Assembly (NCBI RefSeq): GCF_042665095.1
Contig: NZ_JBHTBV010000008.1
From: Gordonibacter pamelaeae
GTDB taxonomy: Bacteria > Actinomycetota > Coriobacteriia > Coriobacteriales > Eggerthellaceae
Direction: 5' to 3' (one strand)
Length of the DNA stretch: 64,000 nt
Under the pieces are notes generated by a model, which searched no databases, was not told the origin of the DNA, and worked only from the letters and a program-made list of their open reading frames with translations. Shown piece by piece: positions 1 through 8,251 of this stretch. The first letter of the stretch is position 1. Every line of letters starts with the position of its first letter. A program made the translations under genes and the position numbers.

Positions 1-366
1 GGGCTCCAGCTCGTTGGGTATCACGTTGAAGGCGAAGTCGCGGCCGCAGGCGTTGCCCGTGCGCACGAAGCTCTTCAGGGACAGGTAGCGCCAGTCGCCC
101 GCGTATTTCACGTTGAGGTAGCAGGAGCGCCCCGCATCGCCGGCCACGTAGTTGTAGCCGCAGAGCGCGCCCGCCGACACGCCCACCGTGCGCTCGCAGA
201 ACAGCCCGCGGTCCATGAAGGCATCCAGCACGCCGGCCGTGAACTGGCCGCGCATGGCCCCGCCCTCCAGCACGAGGTCGACGGGCGCCACGTCATGCCC
301 GCGCCAGGCGGGCTCGTGGAGGTAGCGGGTGCCGGTGCGGGGGAGGCGTGCGGTCGTGTCACTCAT
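1..366 (-). CDS. Patatin-like phospholipase family protein (3' part outside window)
   Basis: Only the first 122 residues are inside the window; the gene runs off the left edge. The start ATG (complement of 364-366) gives a protein that soon shows the patatin signature: an oxyanion-hole glycine motif GGAMRG at about residues 35-40 and the nucleophile elbow GVSAG at about 62-66, with Ser64 as the expected catalytic serine. Such proteins are cytoplasmic or membrane-associated serine acyl hydrolases with a Ser-Asp dyad; the Asp would lie in the missing part. The order GGxxRG then GxSxG resembles bacterial YjjU-type patatins. The substrate cannot be told. It is transcribed away from trxA, so both promoters must lie in 367-686. 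Confidence 0.85.
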   Translation of the reverse strand, partial: MSDTTARLPRTGTRYLHEPAWRGHDVAPVDLVLEGGAMRGQFTAGVLDAFMDRGLFCERTVGVSAGALCGYNYVAGDAGRSCYLNVKYAGDWRYLSLKSFVRTGNACGRDFAFNVIPNELEP

Positions 367-686
367 GCGGGGGTCCTTTCTGCGCGTTCGCGCCCCATTA
401 TAGCGCAGCGGCGCGACCGGCGCCGCGCGCCGTAGCCGAACCGGGAGGCGGTGGCCGTTATCTCCTTCCCGCAAACTGTGAAGTAACCATGGAGCGCCTG
501 CCGGCGGATCGGCCGCTCGCGGCGCGAAAATGTCGGGAAACCCAATATTTATGCCCTAAACCGTAACAATTAGATGCACAGTTGAGCGAAGGCGTTTACA
601 ATACGGGCAGAACAGACAGGATCGCGCGCCCGCCGGGTGCTGCGAGCGGGGCCGTGCGAGCGGCCAAGACCATAAGGAGGCTTTAC

Positions 687-995
687 ATGAGCGAGGTCGT
701 TTCTTCTTCCGATTTCCAGTCCAAGGTGCTCGACGCGCAGGGTCCCGTGCTGGTGGACTTCTTCGCCACGTGGTGCGGGCCGTGCAAGATGCTGGCGCCC
801 ACCATCGACGAGATCGCAGGCGAGCAGGCCGGAAAGGCGACGGTGTACAAGCTCGATATCGACCAGAGCCCCGACATCGCCCAGAAGTACGGCGTCATGA
901 GCGTGCCCACCTTGATCGTGTTCGAGAACGGCCAGGTGAAGAAGCAGGCCGTGGGCGTGCAGCCCAAACAGAACATCCTGTCGATGCTGGCGTAA
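687..995 (+). CDS. trxA: Thioredoxin
   Basis: A 102-residue thioredoxin, the usual size for the family. The active site WCGPC (Cys30, Cys33) follows the conserved strand VLVDFFATW, and the cis-proline motif SVPT is present. It reduces cytoplasmic protein disulfides and would be recharged by the thioredoxin reductase at 14942; it is also the expected electron donor for MsrAB at 5020. The reading frame is open further upstream, but the ATG at 687 is chosen because AAGGAGG (674-680) lies 6 bases before it and because the protein then begins just before the thioredoxin fold. A GC-rich hairpin follows, so it is probably monocistronic. Confidence 0.96.
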   Translation: MSEVVSSSDFQSKVLDAQGPVLVDFFATWCGPCKMLAPTIDEIAGEQAGKATVYKLDIDQSPDIAQKYGVMSVPTLIVFENGQVKKQAVGVQPKQNILSMLA

Positions 996-1019
996 ACGCC
1001 GCCTCGCCGTAGGTTTTCC

Positions 1020-1054
1020 GGAAGCGCCGGCCGCCTTGGGCAGCCGGCGCTTCC
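1020..1054 (+). terminator. Hairpin terminator after trxA
   Basis: A perfect 12-bp GC-rich stem (GGAAGCGCCGGC at 1020-1031 with its complement at 1043-1054) and an 11-base loop start 24 bases after the trxA stop. There is only a short TT after the stem, so termination strength is inferred, not seen. Confidence 0.6.
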
Positions 1055-1062
1055 TTGCGCTC

Positions 1063-1162
1063 GGGGTGACAAAGGGACGGGGATAACGTCACATTCCCAA
1101 GCGACCACCGAGATCCGAGTACTTCGGGGAATGTGACGTTATCCCCGTCCCTTTGTCACCCC
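1063..1162. repeat. Long palindromic repeat, REP/MITE-like (copy 1)
   Basis: Two perfect 36-base inverted arms (1063-1098 and 1127-1162) surround a 28-base loop. The core contains GGGACGGGGATAA. A second element with the same core and a changed but still perfectly paired arm lies at 29188-29290, so this is a dispersed family, probably REP-like or a small non-autonomous transposable element. The right arm overlaps the last codons and the stop of the MerR gene (stop at 1156-1158), meaning the element supplies the end of that protein. Confidence 0.8.
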
Positions 1163-1914
1163 TCCAGCACCCAGGCGCGGTAATAGTCCCAGCGTGACGC
1201 ATGCGGGCCCTCCTCGACGGCGGTGAGCAGGTAGGTGCCCACCGCGAGGCGCGGCTCGAGGCCTTGCCGGGCCGCCTCGGCGAACAGCGCGGCGGCGTTG
1301 CTGCGGTTCGGGTCGTCCGGGTCCACGAGCAGCAGGCACTCGCGGCCCTCGCCGGCGTCCGGCGCGCCGCGCTCCCAGACGGCGCCCGCATGCGTGGGCG
1401 TGTCGGCCACCATCTCGAACACGGTGCCCGGGTCCGCCGCGTCCACGAGCACGGCGAAGCGCCATGGCTCGTCCACCAGCAGGGGCCAGAGGGAGGGGTC
1501 GGCGTAGTCGATGGCGTCGAGGCGGGCGATGGCGGGTGCGCCGGGCCGCATGCCCGCCGCCTCCAGCTCCTCGGCCCGTGCGTTCAGGGCGCGCTGCCGT
1601 GCAAGGCGGGCCCGCATGGCCTCCAGCTCGGCGATGCGCTGCTCCACGTCGCGGGCCGTGCGGTCGAGCGCGTCGTCCAAATCGCGCGCCGAGAGCGTGC
1701 GGTAGCCCGCCAGCTCGCGCACCGGCACGCCCAGGCGGCGGTAGAACGCGATCTCGCTCGCGTCGATGAGGTCGTGCAGCGCGTACTGCCGGTAGTCGTT
1801 GCCGCGGTTGCGGCCGGCGCGCACGAGCCCCTCGCGCTCCCAGTAGCGCAGCGTCGACGGCGCCACGCCCAGGTAGCGCGCCGCGTCCTTGATGTCGTAC
1901 AGCACGGGTTCCAT
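1156..1914 (-). CDS. MerR family transcriptional regulator
   Basis: A 252-residue regulator. The N-terminus carries a MerR winged helix-turn-helix (IKDAARYLGVAPSTLRYWER, about residues 8-27) followed by the wing and a long helical dimerization segment (about 75-120, rich in Arg, Glu and Ala). The C-terminal 110 residues are probably the ligand-binding part; its family was not recognised. The gene is divergent from the MATE efflux gene at 2098, and the intergenic region holds a dyad in a 19-bp promoter spacer, the hallmark of MerR-type activation, so it probably senses a drug-like compound and induces the pump. The last residues are encoded within a palindromic repeat, so the C-terminus may have been altered by its insertion. 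Confidence 0.88.
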   Translation of the reverse strand: MEPVLYDIKDAARYLGVAPSTLRYWEREGLVRAGRNRGNDYRQYALHDLIDASEIAFYRRLGVPVRELAGYRTLSARDLDDALDRTARDVEQRIAELEAMRARLARQRALNARAEELEAAGMRPGAPAIARLDAIDYADPSLWPLLVDEPWRFAVLVDAADPGTVFEMVADTPTHAGAVWERGAPDAGEGRECLLLVDPDDPNRSNAAALFAEAARQGLEPRLAVGTYLLTAVEEGPHASRWDYYRAWVLEG

Positions 1915-1965
1915 GACGCGCTCCCTTTCCGTTTGGAGATTTGGGGGAGGTGGGCAGGGTGCCCC

Positions 1966-1996
1966 TTTACCTTAAAGTCGCTTTAAGGTTTAGAGT
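1966..1996 (+). promoter_or_regulatory. MerR-type promoter and operator of the MATE gene
   Basis: A -35 like TTTACC (1966-1971) and a -10 like TAGAGT (1991-1996) are separated by 19 bases, too long for unaided transcription but typical of promoters that MerR proteins untwist. The spacer holds a perfect dyad, ACCTTAAAG (1969-1977) and CTTTAAGGT (1981-1989), around TCG. Seen directly; the assignment to the divergent MerR gene is inference. Confidence 0.75.
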
Positions 1997-2097
1997 ATCA
2001 TGCGGCAAAAGCCAAAACAAGCCCCGCCGCGCAGCGAAGCGCCGGCGGAGGGGGCGCCCCTTGGGGGCGCGGCAGCGCAACAGCGGAGTGGAAAACC

Positions 2098-3444
2098 ATG
2101 ATCAAGAAGAATATGTTGAAAGAGTACCTGCGCTACATCCTGCCCACGATGCTCACGTTCACGCTCGCCAGCGTGTACAGCATTGTGGACGGCATGTTCG
2201 TAGGGCACGCGGTGGGCGATGCGGGCGTCGCGGGCATCAACGTGGCGTTCCCGCTCGTGGCCTTCGTCATGGCCGTGGGCACGGGCATCGGCATGGGCGG
2301 CGGCGTGATATCGTCCATCGCGCGCGGAGCGGGCGACGAGGCGAAGTCGCGGCGCGCCGTGGGCACGACGTTCACCCTGCTGCTCTTGGCGGCGCTGCCC
2401 GTCATGGCGCTGCTGCTGTTCGCGGCCGAGCCCATCTGCCGCCTTCTGGGCGGGCAGGGCGGCACGCTCGAGCAGGCCGTGGCGTACACGAGCGTCATCG
2501 CGTGGGGCGTGCCGTTCCAGATATTCGTCACGGGCTGCACGCCGCTCATCCGCAACCAGGGGCGCGTGGGCTTCGCCATGGCGGTGCAGGTGTTCGCGGG
2601 CCTGATGAACGTGGCCCTGGACTACGTGTTCGTCATGCTGTTCGGCTGGGGCACCGCCGGCGCCGCGGCGGCCACGGCGGTGTCGCAGGCGGCGGCGTTC
2701 GTGCCGGTGCTCGTGTTCTTCCTGATGAGGAGGAACCGAATCGCGCGGGCCGACCTGCGGCCGGACGGCAAGATAGTCGCCCATGCGCTCAAGCTGGGGC
2801 TCGCCCCGTTCGGCCTGACGCTCTTGCCCGAGGCCACGGTGGTGGCCATCAACGTGAACCTGTCGGCCTACGGCGGCGAGACGGCGCTCGCGGCCTATGC
2901 CGTGGTGTCCTACACCGCCTGCGTCATCCAGATGCTCATCCAGGGCGTGGGCGACGGAAGCCAGCCGCTCATCTCCAAGCACTACGGGGCGGGCGATGCC
3001 GACGGCGTGCGGCGGTTCAGGAACACGAACTACCTCATAACCATCTCGCTGGGCGCGCTGGGGCTTCTGGCCATGTACCTGCTGCGCAACCAGGTGCCGC
3101 TCCTGTTCGGCTCGTCGGCCGAGACGGCCGCCATCGTGGCGTACGCGCTGCCCATCTTCTCCATGGCGTACGTGTTCTACGGGTTCACGCACGCGTCCAC
3201 GTCGTACTTCTACGCGGTGGACGACGCCCGCGCCTCGAACGCCATCGTGTACGGCGAGGCGGTGCTCGTGGTGCTGGTGGTGTTCGGCATCGCGCGGGTG
3301 GCGGGCGTCGACGGCATCTGGTTCTCCGTGACCATCGTGCAGATGGTGCTGGCCTGCGCGGCCGGGGCGCTGCTGCGCTACCGCCATCGGAGGCGCGCCG
3401 CGCAGGCCGCCCCCGCGGCCCAGCCGGCGGGCGGTGGCTGCTAG
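2098..3444 (+). CDS. MATE family multidrug efflux transporter
   Basis: A 448-residue integral membrane protein with the twelve-helix, two-fold repeated pattern of MATE exporters (MepA/NorM type). The first repeat shows the SIVDGMFVG segment in helix 1-2 and the second the matching GDGSQPLISKHYGAG segment near residue 290-305, a typical family feature. It would export cationic drugs or metabolites in exchange for sodium or protons. The tail is Ala/Pro/Gly rich and cytoplasmic. It is divergent from the MerR gene and is likely controlled by the MerR-type promoter at 1966-1996. The start ATG is preceded by GGAGTGGAAA. Confidence 0.93.
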   Translation: MIKKNMLKEYLRYILPTMLTFTLASVYSIVDGMFVGHAVGDAGVAGINVAFPLVAFVMAVGTGIGMGGGVISSIARGAGDEAKSRRAVGTTFTLLLLAALPVMALLLFAAEPICRLLGGQGGTLEQAVAYTSVIAWGVPFQIFVTGCTPLIRNQGRVGFAMAVQVFAGLMNVALDYVFVMLFGWGTAGAAAATAVSQAAAFVPVLVFFLMRRNRIARADLRPDGKIVAHALKLGLAPFGLTLLPEATVVAINVNLSAYGGETALAAYAVVSYTACVIQMLIQGVGDGSQPLISKHYGAGDADGVRRFRNTNYLITISLGALGLLAMYLLRNQVPLLFGSSAETAAIVAYALPIFSMAYVFYGFTHASTSYFYAVDDARASNAIVYGEAVLVVLVVFGIARVAGVDGIWFSVTIVQMVLACAAGALLRYRHRRRAAQAAPAAQPAGGGC

Positions 3445-3447
3445 CGC

Positions 3448-3465
3448 CGCCCCTGCGCAGGGGCG
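3448..3465. terminator. Palindrome after the MATE gene
   Basis: An 18-base perfect palindrome (CGCCCCTGC and GCAGGGGCG) starts 4 bases after the MATE stop. It may terminate transcription but has no T-run. The remaining bases up to the IS left end at 3795 are GC-rich; nothing gene-like was recognised there. Confidence 0.4.
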
Positions 3466-3794
3466 CCCTGCGTCCCAGGTCGGCCGATGCGCGGGGACCG
3501 ATCGGCCCGAGGCGTATGAGCGCGCGGCCGGGCCGGTTTGGACGGGGCCGCCGGGCCGGGGCTGCATCGTGCGGCGTGCAGTCGTGCGGAGGTGCGTTCG
3601 CACCCGCGGCCCGGCCGATGCGTCCGCATCGGACTGCGCGACCTGCTCGGCTGCCCTGACTGCGCGTTTGCTGCGTGTTGTCCCATCCATCCGGCGCCCA
3701 GCCAGCGCGCATCGGCCGCGGGTTGGTCCCGTTTGGCGCCCGGTTCGCGCACCCATCCTCGCTCGAGCGCATGCGCGCGCTCCGCAGAGCCGGC

Positions 3795-4912
3795 TCCGCT
3801 GTTAAACCACCATTGACATATACCCGTGCCTCTCGCCGATCGTCCACCTGTTGACGCAGCTCATGAATGGGTGGGCCTCCAGGTGGGTCAGCTGCCGCGT
3901 GCAGACGTAGCGCCCGTTCGCCTCGTGGCCGTACAGGAGCTCCCTGCGGTCCCTCGCGCTGGAGCGGAACTGCTCGCGCCAGCAGAACCAGTCGAGGTAG
4001 CGCTGGAGCCTGCGGTTGGAGACGCCGTTGAACCGGCCGACGAAGGACTTGAGCCTCGAGTGCAGGGAGTTGACCATCTCGAGCTCCCTGCTCCCCCGCA
4101 CCTCGTGCGGCCTGCCCCCGAGCGCCCAGTCGTTGTAAGCCCTCCACCCGTCGGTCGCGACCCCGCACGAGGCGGGCAGGCGCGCGCCGAGCACTACCAT
4201 CGCGCTCGCGGAGTCCTCGGCCCCGTCGACGACCTCGCAGAAGCAGTCGCCCAGCTCGCTCACCCCGCACAGCACGCACGTCCCCTTGTCGGCCTCGTGC
4301 CCGGTGCGGTGGGGCTCCCGCCCCAGCTCGAACCATCCGCTGCGCGAGTGGTCGCCCGGCAGGGAGTCGTGCAGGTAGGTGCCGTCGACCTCGAAGGACT
4401 CCCCCCGCAGGGGCAGCAGCCTGCGCCCCATGACCTCGCAGACGCGCATCCTCATGAACCAGGCGGTGTAGAGCGAGGTGCCGACCCTCCTCGCGGTCTC
4501 GCGCAGGGGGAGGGCGTCGGCCATGCACGCCGCGAACTCCATCCACGCCGGGGCGGGCAGCTTGGAGCGGCCCAGCAGGGAGAAGGTTCTCGCCCCGAAG
4601 GTGCGCCCGCACCCCCGGCACAGCCAGCGCTGGCCGGAGGAGTCGCGGCCCTTCCGCACGAAGGCCGGGCAGCCGCACTTGGGGCACCGGTCGGGCTCGC
4701 CGCAAGCGGAGGCTGCGAGGTCCTCCGCGATGGCCCTTCTCAGCACCTCGGCCAGCTCGCGCTTATCGGCGAGCGACATCGTCGCGACTTGGTCCATGAT
4801 CCCCATGGCGGGTCCTTTCCCTCGTGCTTTTTCGACGATCGCATCGTAGGGCAGAGGACCCGCTTCGCCTATCCCGGGATAGGGACTATGTCAATGTTGG
4901 TTTAACAGCGGA
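3795..4912. mobile_element. IS1595-family insertion sequence
   Basis: A 1.1-kb element bounded by 26-base terminal inverted repeats with one mismatch: 3795-3820 (beginning TCCGCTGTTAAACCA) and the complement at 4887-4912. It holds one transposase gene on the minus strand whose TAA stop lies inside the left repeat. I could not find matching direct target duplications in the flanks (the family normally makes 8 bp), so the insertion is old, recombined, or its true ends differ slightly. Confidence 0.85.
3802..4806 (-). CDS. IS1595 family transposase (ISXO2-like)
   Basis: A 334-residue transposase, full length for the family and without internal stops. The N-terminus carries a zinc ribbon with cysteines at about 41, 44, 63 and 66 (CPKCG...CRGCG), typical of IS1595. 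The DDE-type catalytic domain follows: first Asp in FEVDGTYL (about 141), second in VATDGWRAY (about 219), and the Asn/His region NSLHSRLKSF (about 246-255), as in the ISXO2-like domain. The start chosen has GGAAAGGA upstream. The element lies between the MATE gene and msrAB and may still be active, since gene and ends appear intact. Confidence 0.93.
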   Translation of the reverse strand: MGIMDQVATMSLADKRELAEVLRRAIAEDLAASACGEPDRCPKCGCPAFVRKGRDSSGQRWLCRGCGRTFGARTFSLLGRSKLPAPAWMEFAACMADALPLRETARRVGTSLYTAWFMRMRVCEVMGRRLLPLRGESFEVDGTYLHDSLPGDHSRSGWFELGREPHRTGHEADKGTCVLCGVSELGDCFCEVVDGAEDSASAMVVLGARLPASCGVATDGWRAYNDWALGGRPHEVRGSRELEMVNSLHSRLKSFVGRFNGVSNRRLQRYLDWFCWREQFRSSARDRRELLYGHEANGRYVCTRQLTHLEAHPFMSCVNRWTIGERHGYMSMVV

Positions 4913-5019
4913 CGCGGACTCTTCGCGCACGGGTGCGGGCCGGGTTTGATCGAGCGGCGTGGCCGAGCCTGTCGGCGGCGGACCGGAAGGGCTGTGCCGA
5001 TCCGCCGCCGACTTCGGCG

Positions 5020-6396
5020 TCAGGCCATGGCCGGCGCCCGGCCTGCCTCCTGCTGCTCCACGAGGGGCTTGAGGTAGCCGTAGCCCTCGGCGTCCATGCG
5101 CTCGAGCGGCACGAAGCGCAGGGCGGCGCCGTTGATGCAGTAGCGCAGCCCGCCCGCCTCGGCAGGGCCGTCGGTGAACACGTGGCCCAGGTGCGCGTCG
5201 CCCGCGCGGCTGCGCACCTCGGTGCGCAGGGTGCCGAAGCTGCGGTCCAGGTGCTCCGTGACCACGTCCTTCGAGAGGGGACGCGAGAACGCGGGCCATC
5301 CGCAGCCGGAGTCGAACTTGTCCGCGCTGGCGAACAAGGGCTCGCCGCTGGTCACGTCCACGTAGATGCCGGGCTCGAACGCGTGGTCGTAGGGATGCGC
5401 GAACGGGCGCTCCGTGGCGTTCTCGCGCACGACGCGGTACTGCTCGGGCGAGAGCGCGCGGCGCAGCTCGTCGTCGGGCGGGGCGGCATAGCCCCGTGCG
5501 CGGATGGCGTCGGCCACGCCGGCCGCGTCGAGGGGGCCGGCGCCGGGGGCGCTGGGGGTGCTGTCGGCTGCGCCGGCCTTGGCGTCGGGGGCGGCCTTGG
5601 CGGCAGCCTCGGCCGGGCTGCCTGCCCCGTCGGCGGAGGCGCTCGGCGCCTCGCCTGCGCCGGCCTTGGCGCCGGGGATGGCGCCCGCCACCGCCGGATC
5701 GTCGGGCGACTCGCACAGGCCGTCGAACTGGATGCACGGCCGTCCCTCCGCAAGCCCCATGCGCCGTGCGAAGGCCTCGGCGGCGCCCAGGTCGATGTGG
5801 CAGTAGCCGTGCGGGTTCTTGCCCAGGTAGTCCTGGTGGTAGTCCTCGGCTGCGTAGAAGCCGTCGAGGGGCTCGATCTCCGTGACGATGGGCTCGGTGT
5901 AGCGCGCCTGCTGGCGGCGCAGCGCCGCCTCGATGGCGGGCAGGTCGGCCTCGTCCTGCCAGTAGATGCCGCTGCGGTACTGCGTGCCCGCGTCGTTGCC
6001 CTGGCGGTTCAGGCTCGTGGGGTCCACGACCTCGAAGAAGCCGTCGAGCAACACATCGGTGGGCAGGATGCGCCGGTCGTAGGTCACGGCCACCGTCTCG
6101 GCGTGGCCCGTGTTCCAGTTGCACACGTCGCGGTAGCTGGGGTTCTCGGTGGAGCCGTTCGCGTAGCCCGCCACCGTGCGCCGCACGCCGGGCAGGCGCT
6201 TGAGGAATGCCTCGAGCCCCCAGAAGCAGCCGCCGGCCAGGTAGAGCGTGTGCAGGTCCTCGCCGTCCGTCCCGCCGCGACGGCCTTCGCCCGCCTGCCC
6301 TCCGTGCAGGTGCGGGCCTCCGGCCGACGGGCCGTGCAGGTGCGCGCCGCGTGCCGGTGACGATCCGGCCGGGCGGTTCGTGTTCTCAGCGTCCAT
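5020..6396 (-). CDS. msrAB: Bifunctional peptide methionine sulfoxide reductase MsrA/MsrB
   Basis: A 458-residue fusion. The MsrA domain begins near residue 50 with the catalytic motif GGCFWG (Cys57). The MsrB domain occupies about the last 150 residues with GCGWPAFSRP, HLGHVFTDGP and the catalytic-type RYCING. The two are joined by an Ala/Gly/Pro-rich linker of about 50 residues. The first 45 residues are His/Gly-rich (repeated HLHG) and may bind metal. The enzyme repairs both diastereomers of oxidised methionine using thioredoxin, matching trxA and trxB in this window. The start at 6396 is preferred over the longer frame because GAGGAAAGGA lies just upstream. The ancestral neighbour on the upstream side may have been trxB. 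Confidence 0.95.
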   Translation of the reverse strand: MDAENTNRPAGSSPARGAHLHGPSAGGPHLHGGQAGEGRRGGTDGEDLHTLYLAGGCFWGLEAFLKRLPGVRRTVAGYANGSTENPSYRDVCNWNTGHAETVAVTYDRRILPTDVLLDGFFEVVDPTSLNRQGNDAGTQYRSGIYWQDEADLPAIEAALRRQQARYTEPIVTEIEPLDGFYAAEDYHQDYLGKNPHGYCHIDLGAAEAFARRMGLAEGRPCIQFDGLCESPDDPAVAGAIPGAKAGAGEAPSASADGAGSPAEAAAKAAPDAKAGAADSTPSAPGAGPLDAAGVADAIRARGYAAPPDDELRRALSPEQYRVVRENATERPFAHPYDHAFEPGIYVDVTSGEPLFASADKFDSGCGWPAFSRPLSKDVVTEHLDRSFGTLRTEVRSRAGDAHLGHVFTDGPAEAGGLRYCINGAALRFVPLERMDAEGYGYLKPLVEQQEAGRAPAMA

Positions 6397-6452
6397 GGAG
6401 CGTTCCTTTCCTCGCTTGGTCGCCTCCATGGTAGTGCGCCTTGCGGGCGCCC

Positions 6453-6521
6453 GGCGCGGCCTTCGCGAAACCGTCACGCACGCGTTGAGCACGCGGGCTT
6501 TCGCGAGGCCCGGCGCGGCAT
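6453..6521 (+). repeat. 69-bp direct repeat, left copy
   Basis: This sequence recurs at 14756-14824 in the same orientation with a single base difference. It contains an imperfect inverted repeat (GGCCTTCGCGAAA near the left, TTTCGCGAGGCC near the right). The pair exactly brackets the regulator, molybdoenzyme and permease block 6525-14740. Confidence 0.85.
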
Positions 6522-6524
6522 CGC

Positions 6525-7988
6525 TCACTCGCCGCGGTCATCCTTCTGCGCGAGGCCGCGCTCGTGGCAAAACGCGTCGAAGGCGTCGAGCAGCTCCATC
6601 TTCGTATGGATGCCTATCTTGCGGTAGATGTTGTAGATATGCGTCTTCGCCGTTCCCTGCGCGATGAACAGCTGGTCGGAGATGTACTGGGTGTTGCGCC
6701 CCTTGACCAGCAGGTCGAGCACCTCCATCTCGCGTTTCGACACGCTCCATATCTCTCCGAACGCCACGAGGCTCTGGGCGAAGCCCCCTTCGCCGCGGCT
6801 GGCGGTGGCCGCTTCTTCGGAGAGGATACGCTCGTCGGCGACCCCCTGGACGGAGAACATCTCCTTCTCGGTGAACACGAGCGTCGAGGCAGCCACCACC
6901 ACCACGATGCCCACGGCCATGGCGACGAGCGTCGGGTCGAGGGGCAAAAAAGTCGTTGCGTACCCTATCGACCAACCTCCGAGGATGCCTCCGGTGATGG
7001 CCAGGCGGGCGAATCCGAGCGCGCGCACGAGCGACAGCCCCCGTACCTTCACGGCATTGCAGAAGTCGTTGAGCGCAGTGATCTCGAACGTGAGGTAGGC
7101 GAGCATAACGCATGCGCTGGCAACGAAATAGGTTCGGTCGTCCGAGAAGAGAAACGCGGCAAAACCCACGGCGAACAGCAGCGGGATGAGCCGGTATGCC
7201 AGGTAAAGCCGTCGCGCGCCTTTCTGGGACCGGAAAGTGGCTGCCAGGAGAACCCCCAGCACCAGGCAGCAAGGTGCCTCGATGTAGGGGCCGACGAAGC
7301 CTCCCCCGAACCCATTGCACACTGCGACGCTCGTCATGAGGCCGAACAGGAGGGCGTACAGGCCGAGCGTGCAGGCCATGCGGTGCATGTAAGGGAACGT
7401 GGTCTCTCCGTCCGTCCCCCCTGGCTGCCCATGCGAGAACATGGAGGGCTCGCCCGTCTCCTTGGTGTAGAAGCGGTTCGACAACGAGAACGCCAGCCCA
7501 GAGAGCACAGGCAGCGCGGCTGCGCAGGCGAGTGCCATACGCGCGTCGAGGCTCATGATGACGATGCAGAGCAGGGCCCCTGCCGCATAGGAGAGCGCCA
7601 TGTAGAGCGCCGTCTCGCCCACGCGCATATGCCCGAAGAAGCACAGCCACAGCATGAACGTAGCCGCATCGGCCAAGGCGACGAGCGCAGCCGAGCCGAT
7701 GACGAGACCGCCTTCTGCCGCAAGGAGCGACACGGTGCCCAGGGGGCCGACGACGAAGCAGGCTGCCAACAGCACCTTGCGGCCCCCGTCGGAGGAGAGC
7801 TGCCGTGCGAACGCCACGATGGCGGCGACGGAAGCCAGCCTGAAGCCCAGCTCCCAGATCTCGAAGGGCGCTCCTGCGAAGGATACGTCGCCCACGATGG
7901 GCGAGGGAGACACGCCTATCAGGAACAGCCATGCCCAGTAGAAGCCGAACCCGAGGAGCCGGGCCGGGAACAGGTTCTGCGATTTCAT
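6525..7988 (-). CDS. LuxR-type regulator with polytopic membrane domain
   Basis: A 487-residue protein. The N-terminal 380 residues form about ten to twelve hydrophobic helices resembling a transporter fold; the C-terminus (about 410-475) is a LuxR-type helix-turn-helix (SKREMEVLDLLVKGRNTQYI, then IAQGTAKTHIYNIYRKIGI). This architecture is abundant in Eggerthellaceae, where such regulators sit beside molybdoenzymes and respond to their substrates. It is divergent from the transhydroxylase-like gene at 8252, which it probably activates; dyads in 8057-8142 are candidate sites. The start at 7988 is chosen for the GAGGGGG upstream and because the first membrane helix follows at once. The ligand is unknown. 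Confidence 0.88.
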   Translation of the reverse strand: MKSQNLFPARLLGFGFYWAWLFLIGVSPSPIVGDVSFAGAPFEIWELGFRLASVAAIVAFARQLSSDGGRKVLLAACFVVGPLGTVSLLAAEGGLVIGSAALVALADAATFMLWLCFFGHMRVGETALYMALSYAAGALLCIVIMSLDARMALACAAALPVLSGLAFSLSNRFYTKETGEPSMFSHGQPGGTDGETTFPYMHRMACTLGLYALLFGLMTSVAVCNGFGGGFVGPYIEAPCCLVLGVLLAATFRSQKGARRLYLAYRLIPLLFAVGFAAFLFSDDRTYFVASACVMLAYLTFEITALNDFCNAVKVRGLSLVRALGFARLAITGGILGGWSIGYATTFLPLDPTLVAMAVGIVVVVAASTLVFTEKEMFSVQGVADERILSEEAATASRGEGGFAQSLVAFGEIWSVSKREMEVLDLLVKGRNTQYISDQLFIAQGTAKTHIYNIYRKIGIHTKMELLDAFDAFCHERGLAQKDDRGE

Positions 7989-8056
7989 GGCATCTACCCC
8001 CTCGTTGCGGATCCCTCCGACGAAACCCGCCGTTGCCGCCTTTCCCCTGTCGGCGT

Positions 8057-8142
8057 CACCTATCAGTATAGGTGGCATACCCGCCGCGCCTGAATAAACC
8101 AAACGTCGTAAAACCGCTTTTACGCCGGTCGGTTGGTTATAT
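8057..8142. promoter_or_regulatory. Candidate operators between the LuxR-type gene and the molybdoenzyme gene
   Basis: Two dyads are visible. One is CACCTA-N6-TAGGTG (8057-8074), which contains TATACT on the minus strand, a likely -10 for the regulator. The other is CGTAAAA-N4-TTTTACG (8107-8124), flanked by AACCAA (8097) and TTGGTT (8133), just upstream of TTATAT (8137-8142), a possible -10 for the molybdoenzyme without a good -35, as in an activator-dependent promoter. Binding by the LuxR-type protein is inference. Confidence 0.5.
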
Positions 8143-8251
8143 CCGACTCCATCCGAACCTATCATCCGCTTCGAGGCCGTAGCTGGCGCCTGTGCCGACG
8201 GCACGCGGCGGCGGCGAGCGGTAGGAGCTAGAACGAGGGAGGATGATGCTC

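Noticed and set aside
108..545. Small open frames on both strands near the left edge
   Set aside because: Shadows of the patatin-like gene or of GC-rich non-coding sequence; the real gene is in another frame and runs off the window.
1063..1162. Simple terminator between trxA and the MerR gene
   Set aside because: A separate hairpin already follows trxA, and the related palindrome at 29188 shows this is a dispersed repeat; it may still terminate.
1990..3756. Long Arg/His-rich frames opposite the MATE gene
   Set aside because: Composition is typical of antisense reading in GC-rich DNA; no domain, no ribosome site.
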